Assembly (NCBI GenBank): GCA_013398275.1 | Contig: VZSE01000755.1 | Coordinates: 360,271-424,270, forward strand | Reading direction: 5' to 3' | DNA from: Promerops cafer | Taxonomy: Eukaryota > Chordata > Aves > Passeriformes > Nectariniidae | DNA: 64,000 bases | Shown here: one piece after another, positions 50,312-61,232 of the stretch | Position numbering within the stretch: position 1 is the stretch's first letter | Layout: the number at the start of each line of letters is the position of its first letter | Position numbers and translations under genes: made by a program | Notes under the pieces: generated by a model | Seen by the model: only the letters and a program-made list of their open reading frames with translations | What the model was told of the DNA's origin: nothing | The model's database searches: none

Positions 50312-53300
50312 AGCAAATACCTGGGATTGGTACTGGCTGCACTGATCTGGAGTGATTCCACACAGGGACAGGGGGAATTTTCAGTGCTGTCTCATTCATG
50401 GGCAGCTTTATTAGACCAGGCTGGGCTCACGCTGCAGCTTAACCTACTCAAGAACCAAGGTGATGGTGACACACATTCACTGTGTCCCTTGGTGCCAGGA
50501 TCATTTGTCCTTTACAAACACAAAATGCAGCCTCAAACTCTTCTGTCTTTCCTCTGTTCTCCTGGCATTGCTGAAAAAATCTCCTGTTTATTGAGGTCTT
50601 TCTAAGGATTTTAAGGACACTGGTGACGGGTGACAGATGTCTGCTGGCCACCACCAGCTCCAGTGGGTGTTTCCCACTGGTTTTCCCTGCACCTCCATCC
50701 CTTTCCAGTTTTCAGGAGGAGAATGGTTGGCAAAGTTTGTCTCTGAACAGCAGGTAAGCATTTATCTTTTGCTAGGAATAAACTGAAGTTATGTTCAGCA
50801 ATGTCCTGTGGGAGAGAATTATCTTTGGAGACTGCTTGTGTCAGATGGCTGAAACACCTGATTATCGTTGCTTGTATTATTGATTGCTGTGCTCTGCATT
50901 GCTTCCAGATATGTGCAAGTTATTACACAGCTCAATACATCCAAAGTTAGGAAAAAAACCCCTCAGCAAAGGCAAGTGACCTCATTTTTTTTTTCCCTCC
51001 TGGGAAGATATCTGTGCTGTCCTTTTCTCTCTGACTTGACATTAAATGTTTCCAGATTCCAGGTACAGAACACATCATTGCCAGTTCTTCACAGCCTCAA
51101 ACTTGTTCTAATTGCATCTGCCCTCCCTCCTTCTCCTCATTTTCTTCAGCTAATTCATCATCTTAATAAGGATCCCAGTATCCAGCTGTGGATCAGCAGC
51201 AATATTTTCCTATGGAAGCCACCTACCAGCAGCACCAGCCCTATAAAGTTAAATCTGTTACACAGCTTGGTCCAGAGCAACACAGGTAAGGAGATAATGT
51301 GTGAAAAATTCTTCCTCTGGCATAAGACCTTGCTTTGAGACCTCATGTACAGACTCAAGTTTGTGTGGGCAGCAGAGGAAACCAAGGCAATGTGGCATTA
51401 CACAGCACAGACAACCATATCCCTGTGTGCACAGATCCAGGATTATGCTGTGAATTGCACCGTGAGGTCTCATGTCCATGACTGCCATCATCTCCCTCTG
51501 CCTCTTGATCTCACATGTCCCTGTCTGATGCCTCACTGGTAGCATTTGCCCCTAAAGGTGATAGGCACAGGGCAGGAAAAACTGCTGAGAATCCAGGGGG
51601 TGAAGGAAGGTGACCCCAAGTGCCTTGGATCACTGTGGGACAGGGCATACCCTTCTCCAGGGAAGGAGGGAGACACTGGTGAAGCACAGCTAAATTTCTG
51701 CAGCTTTGTGGTGCACTAAAACAACATTATGAACGTAGCAAGAGCAGCAATCAGCTAACTCACTGCTCCCTGCAGAAGGATCCATCCAGAACCTCGTGAC
51801 AGCCTGGCAGGAGACACCTCTAAATAATCTCTGGTGCTGCAGCCATCAGTCACAGGAGACATGGATTTGAATGAACACAGACCAGCTGTGGGAGTCACCC
51901 ACTGGAAAAAGACCTCTGCAAGCTGATCTTGAAGTTTTATGAGCTCTGTAGGCACTTTTAGTTCCTTCCACAGGTATGAAGTTATTTGTGATAGCTACAG
52001 GAAAGTCAGGTGGTTTCTAGCTTGTGAAGGACTTTTGTGCAAGCGGAGGAAATTGCCCGCAGGCCATGATGGTTAATGTAAAACTCAGCCCAAACAAAGC
52101 CCTTGCAAAGCTCAGAGCCCTCCCTTTCCAATGGAAGCTCCTGGTTTTGTGAGCTCCTCTGCATGGCTGCAGAAACTGAGGCAGAAAACGAGAAGAGAGG
52201 ATACAAGAAGAGCAGAAGAACTGAGAGGACGTCCCAGCCACAGCAATGAGATTTGATGCAGAACATCTTGGCTTCATTCCCACCAGGCTCACATGATTAG
52301 GGATGGCATTAGGGGTGATTTCCATGTGCACATTCCCACAGCACCCTTCTCCTCTGTCTGTTCCTTCCACACTGTCCAGGTGCTCCCCAGAGCCAACACC
52401 ATTTATGACAGAAGATACTCAAAGAGCCCCATGAAGCTCATGTGGAAGGGAAAAGACACTGATAAATTTGCTTTACTGGAAGTTAAGGAGAGAAGTCTTA
52501 ATGAGCAGGAAGAACAGGCTCAAATGTGGTTTTCCAATTACTGTTTCAAGTAAGTTACAACCAACCAGAGCAACTAAATCTCACCCGCTGAAACAATTCC
52601 AAACTAGTGTTGGAACAATTTCTAAACAAATCCTTCATCCAGAGCTTGAAGAAAGCTCAGCTCTGGATTTACTGCATAGTGCTGGAATTACTCTAGGCAG
52701 GAGGTATTTCTTTCCAAAGCAAAGTGCTAGTGAGCTTATTCAAAGTATGGTCAGGTGTGGCACCACAAGGCCAGGATTTCAATGAATTAAACCACCCCAT
52801 CTCAGAGTACATTTTGCAGGGACAAAGATTAGCAGACCTTCTGGGGAAATGATTATGAATCCCAGCATTGTTACTACAACTTAACCATCGTATGCAGAAC
52901 TCCCCTCTAGGGTAATAATTTCCCTTTCCACTGGTACAGCAGGGAAGAGATGGAAATTTGGCTTTCACTCCTCCAACTCCTTGTTACAGAGCACTTTGGC
53001 ACTGCAGCTTTATAAAATGAGCCATGCCCTCTTTTCTGCTTTTTTTTCTCCAACACACATAGTAAGGTTTCACATCTTACCATCAACATACATTCCAAAT
53101 GTGTCCCTGGTATTCTCCATCTTTTCTAGTTCAGCTCATTACCATAATTATGCTAACTAAAAGGAAAAGTCCCATCCTGTAGAAATTTATGCTCACTCAG
53201 AAGTGGGGAAAAAAGATTTTTATACTCGTAGGAACAAGCAGTCTTCTAATGCAGTGATTTAATAATAAAATCAGCACAAAAACTCACTGATGCAGAGGGT

Positions 53301-54573
53301 GGAGAAAGAGTTCTTATAAATGATGGCCTAATGCTCCTTAACTATGATCATCTGTCAATCACCAAATGAAGGATAGAACAAACACTTCTTTTTTCAGACT
53401 ATAAAGATCTTGGACACAAAGTCCTCTGTGGCATTGCTGCTCCAAGTTACACCAAGGCTGACTGGACTCATCATCTTTAGAATGCTGGAAGAAGTTTCCA
53501 GGGAGAAAAAGGAATTTTTTTTTTTTCTTTATCTTAGTGAATCCCTTTTGTGTTCTGTCCTTACACTCTGAAGTAAGATTTTTCTGACTAATACAGCATT
53601 TAGCAGATCCAGCAATGAAGCTGCAGATGGAGGCCTGACAGGGTGAGGAGGAAAGCAGCAGCTCTCCTGTGGCGTGTCTGAAGGTGAGCTCTCAGAAATG
53701 GGGCCAATTATTGGGTCATTTTTGTCTGATGTGAACATGCCAAAACAACTCTGGGGCATTAATCAGAGCACAACAGCAGGTCTGGGCAAAGAAATGAGGT
53801 CCATGCAAACACACTGTGGTTTCAATCCCATCCAAAACTCACACCAACGCCCAAGAGAGCTCAAAGCACAGGTGAAGAGACCCAGCAGGGCTGTGAGCAC
53901 CCTCACAAGTCCCATTCCTAAGGCACATGTGATGGTCCCATGCCAGCAGATGGGTTTACAGGCTGTGGGGGCACTGACTGGAGCTGCACTCACCTTCCCA
54001 AACCCCAGCCCTGTGTGAGAAACTCCCTGCCATGGCAACCCCAGCCTCCAAGGGGGGTAACCATGATGTGAATGTGTATTTTCAGCTGCTTCATGTACTC
54101 CACTGTTACCTCCTCTGTTTCCAAAAGCCAGGAGAAAGCAGGGTGGGCAGGGAGGAATATTTTCAATGCACCTCAATTAATCACTTCTGAGCCCCCAGTC
54201 AGCCAGTATCAGGCATTTAACTGATGAGCCTGCACTTGCAGATAACCACCCCGTGCTACCTCTGCAGTCAGAGGAGAGAAAATGGGAAAAGGGCTCATCC
54301 AGAACCAAAATCACTCCCTGGAAGTGCCTCCTACCTGCTCTGAGGGCGTAGTCACCCTCTAAGGTGACTTAAGCATCTTTTCTGGATGCCTTTAGATGGC
54401 TGCAATAAACCTGGAGCTCAGTGCAAAGTGCACTAAAAGTGCAACATGACTCAGAAAGAAAACAAACTGGTTGCCAGTCAAACCAATAAACAGATAGCAT
54501 GAAATGAAGTATATTTAAAAAATGTGATTCCAACTGTATCCACATAGAGTAACTTCAGGGATTATGTTAATGA

Positions 54574-54588
54574 TTTTTTTTTTTTTTT
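54574..54588. repeat. T15 homopolymer
   Basis: A run of 15 T in intron 3, with no recognisable element attached. Confidence 0.95.
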
Positions 54589-55164
54589 AATCAAGACTCA
54601 TACTTTCAGTAATAGATAAGAGATAGGGCACGTTCAATTTATTTACACAGGTAGGTAAAGGAAATTTCCTTTAAAATCAAATTCTCTTTTTTAAGAGGAA
54701 TCCATAGTCTCACGGTTAAGGAACTGCCCTCATGGCCAAAGAACCACCACTGAATTTTTATAGCTGTATTTGTCACAAAAAATATATTATTTTGCTCTTT
54801 CACTATCAGAATACACAGAAAAATAATTTAAACTGTCTTCCAGACTTATCTACAGTGTGTCTGTGACATTGTTTTTAGCAAGAGAGGCTCTGGGGACGGC
54901 AAAGAAATGAGAGAAATGAAAGTGCTGCTCCCAGAGAGGCTGAAATAAGGATATTGCTTCTATTGCTTTTTGAACAACTGCCAGTAAACAATTATTCAGA
55001 GAGGAAAATACTTGAGTATGTTTAGGGCCCCTCACCACCACGAATGGTGGGCAAAGAATGAGATCTGATCCATGGAGTGCAGATATTGATTTCAAATTGC
55101 TCCATCTATTTACACCCACCTGGTACCTGGCCCTGGAGCAGCAGGAGGAAATCACTGATGGAAA

Positions 55165-55222
55165 TAATGGTTTGGGTTGGAAGGGACCCTAAAGATCATC
55201 TCATTTCAACCCCCTTAGACCA
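55165..55222 (-). mobile_element. CR1 terminal fragment, minus orientation
   Basis: A short piece contains the terminal CR1 stretch AATGGTTTGGGTTGGAAGGG, then ACCCTAAAGATCATCTCATT and TCAACCCCC. After about 58 bp the similarity ends. It is probably a heavily truncated insertion or the remnant of a larger one. Confidence 0.75.
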
Positions 55223-55742
55223 CGTTCCCCTCAAAGGGGAAACTGAGGCATGAAGTCAGGTATCCACCAAGAGTCCCACCAGAAAACTGTGCCAAGGGAA
55301 ACACTACCATGGTTTGTCTCTCACATCCTGTTGTGTGACAGCACTGCAGCTGAGAAACCATAAATATCCTGCTCATGAGAAACAACAGGTTAATTTTAGC
55401 AGCTTTCAAATGCCAGTAATTCAGACTCCAGCTACTCTCCCCTCTCCCTGCAGTTTGCATCCCTCTGCCTCCTTGCCAGAAGGTGCATTATGCTTAATGC
55501 CCCTTGTCTTCTTCACAGCTTTCTAATGCACACTCAGAAGTGTTTGCTAGACTAAAATCAATGATGATTAAACAGAAAGAGAACTAGGAACTTGCTGGCC
55601 ATCAACCCAAATCCAGAAGCCTCCTGCACGAAAGCACTTCCTGATGTGATACCCAAAATTATCATCGTGGTAGATTATACATTTGCAAAGCAAGAGTGAG
55701 ATAATTTTCCCACTGTTTACTTTCTGAGGAAAATAAAGGCGA

Positions 55743-55758
55743 TTTTTTTTTTTTTTTT
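55743..55758. repeat. T16 homopolymer
   Basis: A run of 16 T in intron 3, with no recognisable element attached. Confidence 0.95.
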
Positions 55759-57419
55759 GGTAGCCAGAACTCATGCGTGGGGTGCTTTTAATTTCAAATT
55801 ATTTATTGAGTGGGTGCTTACTGAGTCATAGGGGACTTTTGCCAGATGCCAAGAGATTCTCTTGGAATTCAGGAGTACAATATTATGTGTGTGAAATTCA
55901 GGTGGTTACCTGAAATAGCCAAAAATCACATGCAAAAATATACAGCTGGCATCAGCAAGTGACAACAGAGAAAGAGACAGCAGCTTTATAAAACACTTTT
56001 TTTTTAAACAGAGAGTCTTAAAGCCACAGGGAAGTGATTGCTCTTACTGTGCTTTGGCCTTTAGGAGCACAGCTCTGTGTGCCCCTTCATTGCAGAAACA
56101 TGTCTTCTTTGGGGATATTAGCATTTCCTCCCTATTCTGCTGCTTTTTAAAACATGACACCAGCAGAAACAAATGCAGTGACTCACAACCTGCATAGTTA
56201 TTAATTTACCCACTGTGGGCAACCTAGCCTCAGCTTTAAAAATCTTTTCCAGCAAGATTATTTAAATCACAAAATCTTTTGAAATAAATATTAAGTGTGG
56301 CAGATCTGGATTTGCTTTATCATGAAAAACCTTTGAGCATTCCTGCAGGCCAAATGCTGCTCCTGGGCACAGACTAGCAGCAACACCTTCATGAGTCAGA
56401 AGTGATGCTCCCTCCTCTCCAGCCTGGCAGAAAGAGCAAGGGTGAGCAGAGCACGTGATGCCAGCAATTTAAACACGTTGTGTTCTCCAGTGAGTGTCTG
56501 CAGGCTTTGGCAGAAGCCCCTGGTTATGCTCCCTGGGGCCTCTGCAAAGAAAATAAACAAAGCAGCTCAGGAGGAGGACGCAGCCCTTGCAGGGAGCAGC
56601 TGCCCAGTCCCACAGGGCAGCCCCAGTTCTTGGCATGCTTGCAGGCAGGGAGATGGGAGACAGCATCAGGCTAAGTTAAAAAATGTTAAATTAACATTAA
56701 AATAATAACTTGGTGACGTGTTTTTGGTCAGCCAGTGCTGCTGGCTGGGAGGTCACTGTGATGCTCCTCCACACAGCTCTCTGCAAGCACAGAGGGGCTG
56801 CCTCAGAGGCAGCAAGAGGAGACTCAGCTCTTCACGTTCCAGTCAGGGCTCTGAGGGTAACCTAGACTCTTCTTACAGCTTTTTGGCTCTTGGTAGCCTG
56901 TGATTGTTACTGCCTGAAAAAGATACTTCTTTCCAAAAAACAGGACCTCTGGGGGATAACGACACATCATCGCCAACCGCTGCACTTGGTTAGGGACCAG
57001 AACTGCTGGAGAAGGAACTTTTATCCACTGAGAGAACAAAAAGCACAGAGCCAAGCACGTATTTCCCTTTGGCTGTCCTTTGGTGAGCATCCAGACCTTG
57101 CCCTCAGCCTGCCTGAAGCCACGAGGTTTTGGTCCCTCTCTGCATGTCTGCAGCCCTGCCCAGGACACAGCTGTGACAGCAGGGTGGGAGCTCTGCACCT
57201 CTGTCCCCTCCTCTCCTTCCCATCCACCTAAATCCTGAACAACATTTTTCTCTCTTGTTTTGGCTTTCCTCGCTGACCTAACTTGACAAGTTAGTGAATT
57301 TAATCTCAAAACACTCAGGGATAAAGGGTAAAAAATATTTTTCCCAAGCTACCGATAAAGAACGGAGTTTCAGGGAGCTTAAATGGCTCAATGGGACATT
57401 TTGGTGACCAGAGGAAATT

Positions 57420-57860
57420 TAGAACCCTATGATAAATTTGGGATATTAATGTAAGAATAAAGTCGAACTGCTGGAAGCAATATCTTATTGACAAAAGTGC
57501 TAGAAAGCTGCAAAGGTAATAAACGAGGAATTGAGATGGATTACTGGGGATATGCTTTTGAATGTATTACTCAATGCCAGCTGTCGGATACCTTGTGAGG
57601 TCCTTACAAGCTTGGGCAAAATACTGCACCTATAAATATCTTTCCTGAATGGGCCTATTAATTAGAGCAACTGTGCTAAATGTGGTCAGTGACTTGTTAT
57701 CAAGGCAGAAGCACTAGTGCAAATGTTAATTATTCTAATTGGTTGTTTCCAGTCTGTCTTTGTCGACACTGTAAAAAATGTATAGTTCATAGCTATGGCT
57801 ATGGCTACGTATTATGGCTCTTTTCTCACTCAAGGTTTATTAAAAAAAAATTGATTTCTT
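57420..57860. promoter_or_regulatory. Complex AT-rich unique block; candidate conserved non-coding element
   Basis: About 440 bp of unique sequence contain GATATTAATG, CCTATTAATTAGAG, GTTAATTATTCTAATTGG and a CCTATAAATATC motif that resembles, without exactly matching, a MEF2-type A/T core. There is no repeat until the duplication at 57947. The call rests on texture only. Confidence 0.3.
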
Positions 57861-57946
57861 CCTTGCAGTTATTGGTGGGGTCTTAAAGACAAAAGCAATC
57901 TTGGCAACCACTGCAACACACTGCATATCTCTAGGAAATCATCAAA

Positions 57947-57986
57947 AAATATCTAAAATGGGGAATAAATATCTAACATGGGGAAT
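57947..57986. repeat. 20-bp tandem duplication, two copies
   Basis: AAATATCTAAAATGGGGAAT is followed directly by AAATATCTAACATGGGGAAT. The copies differ at one position, which suggests a fairly recent slippage or repair duplication. Confidence 0.93.
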
Positions 57987-60649
57987 GGGACCAGCTCACC
58001 AGAATGCATTCCTAGGGGATGCTTTCTGCTTTATCAAACAATTTCTACATTATGAAATGCCTGACAAAAATTTCTTACTTTAATTAGTGTTCTAAGTTGC
58101 TGTAGGCTGTAGGAGACATTCCTGAGAAAAGCATGTTTATTCATCTAATGCTTAGAGATTAACGCCGTAATGTTTATTCCCAACATTTGTTACCAAATGC
58201 AAGCAGCAAATGCTGCTGGTCAAAATGTTGCACGACTTTGTCAGAAGTCCTAGAATTTCTTAAAAATTAAAGACACTGCCTAAATACAGGGTAATTCTGT
58301 TAAATCAAAAGCTTATTTAAGTATTTCCTCACAGTCAAGAGCATCCTTTCCAAAATAAAAGATAAAAAAAAGAAAAAAACCCACTGCTCTTACAAAGTGG
58401 CAGTGGAAGTCTTTGTAACTTGAAAGACTTTTTTTAAGAATAAGCTTGAAAAGATCTGTTTTGGAGCTGCAAATCCTCCGTATATAACTTAAGGATAGTT
58501 TGAGTTATTTTGGGCAGAATTTTAATTTTTGTGAAATGATGAAAGAGCCAAAGGAGTATCTCAAAAGGCAGACTCTACTGAAGGAAAACAAACATTAAAA
58601 CACTAATTATATAGACACAGGGAGTATTTCTGCTACTCAAAAAATAAAAAGAAAGAAAACTGGGATTCAGCTGCAACTCATTAACAACCTGTACTTTAAA
58701 TGCTTATTGATGTGTCTAGGGCAAATATTTCATAGAAATATTGAAATTTACAGTGAGGCTATGCAAAGCCAAAAATATAGTCTCTGACTCAAACCCTCCC
58801 TCATTCAGCATTTCTATGATCTCAATATTTTTTTTTGTCTCAGCTTGTTCAACTCTTCCATATCCACTATGAAATTCTGCAGTGAGTTTGTTAAAGTCCC
58901 GCTAAAGGGTTTTTTTTTTCACTTTCATCCTCCTCTATCACAGCCATGAGGGAAGAAAATCTTATGTAATTTAAGATAATAATAGCTTCACTTGTTAAAT
59001 ATCAGACTAAGTATTTCTGGAAAAGCGTTGGAAAGTAACATCAGTAAATAGAGAAAATAGCAGGGTATAAAATTCTTATTAGTAATTAATTTGTCTCTTT
59101 CAAGACAGCTCCCTGAATGATGTGCAGGTAGCTGAAACGAAACACATTAATTGCGTTAATTTATCACAGAATTTAAGTCAGAACCTTTGCCTTTTAGATT
59201 TTTGAACAGTTTTAAGTCCCAAAGAGAACCCAAGGTCACCTTAAATAAAACTTTGCCACCTCTGAACTACTTTGTTTACTGTGACATGGAAGAGGACTCT
59301 GCTAAGAGATTTTTTTTTTCCACACCATAATTCATGGATCAAGAGGAACCGAGTCCAAACCTCTGGACTTTTGGATGGACCCTTCCAGCTGGAACCTGAC
59401 ACGGGAGCTCTGCAGAGGTGTGGAATGGAGAGATGGTCCTCCCCATGGCCACACAGGGCTCTCAGGCTCTCCAGGATGAATCTGGACACATCCCAAGGGC
59501 TTGGGCAGCTGGCACTGGGTGGCTGCAGCCATTGGGCTCCTCCCAGCCCAACGTGGCACACACGTGGCCCTGCCCAGTGCCCCCAGGCACCCCCGGGGTG
59601 CAGGAGCTGGCGGAGGCACCACGAACTCCATCAGTGCCACCCTTCACTGAGATCTGGGTAAGTGACCTCGTGGGTCCCCTCATAAAACTGCACTGCCCAA
59701 CACTACAAATTTACCCACAGGAGCTGTTGCATTTCCTGCAGGTCCCTTGTCATCGTTCCATTACCTGCTGGCCTTTTCCAGTGAAACCACATTTTACTGA
59801 AAAAAGATTATGAAGAGCAAATGGAGCCACCACTGAAGAAACAAGCCCAGCCTGTGGGTGCACCAGACTTTCTGAGGAATCTTGCAGCAGTTTCTCATTT
59901 ACACTGAATGAGCTGACCTCCTCTTTGCTGTATCATCAAAAATAATTTCTTTGCCTGCATATTATCAAATCTTTAATGTCTCTTTTTTTTTCTGCTGGAT
60001 CTTATGCTGGCTTTCTAAGGAATTTCTTGTTTGTTGGAGTAAGGCAGAGAGTCCTAAATCACTGAAAAATACAGTCTTGTGTACATAACTTTTGGATAAT
60101 GCAAACAACTTATATATACATTTACTTTTTAAATTTTCCTCTGGCTATTGAATTTGTACATTATTAGTGTCTTGTTAAGCTCTCTATAAATCTTCCAGAA
60201 AGAGTCACTTAAATCTGTGAGCTCTCCATGTTTTGGCTCCTAGCAGCATTTGGGACTGCGTTCAAATATTTGTGTTCTTCAAGTTCCAAGAAAAATCTTA
60301 TCTGTCCCTATAATCGCCCAAGGAATTTTGCATAAAACAGCCTTTTATTTTCAGAACAAAGAGAGAACATTTGGCAGTAAGTTTCTCTTTCAAATGACAG
60401 ATGCAGACTCTGGTTCAGTGGTTAGCTGCTGCCTGTACCCAAATCTGGAAGAAGCTGCCATGGAAGAGGGGAGCACAGGCATGGCACTGCTGAAATGGCC
60501 TTTCTCCTCCTCACTGCATGAAACTTTGGTGAAAGCCAGTGTCCAATTTAGTTCAATTAGCTCTCTAATGCAACATGAATTCCACCTCATAGACTTCAAA
60601 CTCCCGTTTATTAATCACATTGCTTTAAAGACCCACAGTTAACAAAAGC

Positions 60650-61050
60650 TTGTGCCGTGGTTAATAGGGGCAGTATCTTTAATTGGTGTAGCCATGAAAC
60701 ATCAACAGCTGTCCTTGCATTACCTACAGCATCTTCCACTTGGAACAGGAGTAGAGACGAATGTCTATTAATTCAAATTAATTAATGGCCTTATGTATCC
60801 TGGTGTGGATGTTCAGTAGATGCTTGTTCAGCAAAAAAATGGGTGTGTGTTTAATTGTGGTTCATTCCGGGCTGATCCATTAACTGTTGTGTGTCTTCCC
60901 AAGAATGCACGTTCATTAACTCCAGTTAATTGCTATTCAATTACCTTGAGTTATAATACGTCCCTAAACACCAGTGCAGACAGGGCCCCTGGAGATTTCA
61001 TGTACTTCAGCCATTAATTAAGCTGTACCGTGTATTGTTGGTAACTGATT
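60650..61050. promoter_or_regulatory. TAAT-rich block; candidate conserved non-coding element
   Basis: About 400 bp contain a high density of ATTAA/TTAAT cores (for example TATTAATTCAAATTAATTAA near 60767-60786 and CATTAATTAAGC near 61011), interleaved with complex unique sequence and no repeat. The complexity is higher than in simple AT-rich DNA. It lies just left of the ATT microsatellite. Its role is inferred from composition alone. Confidence 0.33.
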
Positions 61051-61175
61051 ATATCTAGTTTTGAAATAATAACTTCACAGCTACGCTTAAACTGCTTCCT
61101 ATTAGGATTTTTTCAAATCTCCTATATGGGGTAATTGGAGTGATAACATTTCTTCCTTGCAATAAAGCACACTGG

Positions 61176-61176
<1 letters not shown>

Positions 61177-61232
<56 letters not shown>
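61177..61232. repeat. ATT trinucleotide microsatellite (about 18-19 units)
   Basis: An uninterrupted (TTA)n run of 56 bp. Perfect arrays this long are normally polymorphic. The minus-strand reading gives poly-Ile in an otherwise meaningless frame. Confidence 0.98.

Noticed and set aside
56824..57309. Minus-strand open frame of 161 codons in intron 3, checked as a possible upstream SGCD exon
   Set aside because: It has no membrane-helix or sarcoglycan N-terminal residues and does not join exon 4 in any sensible way.
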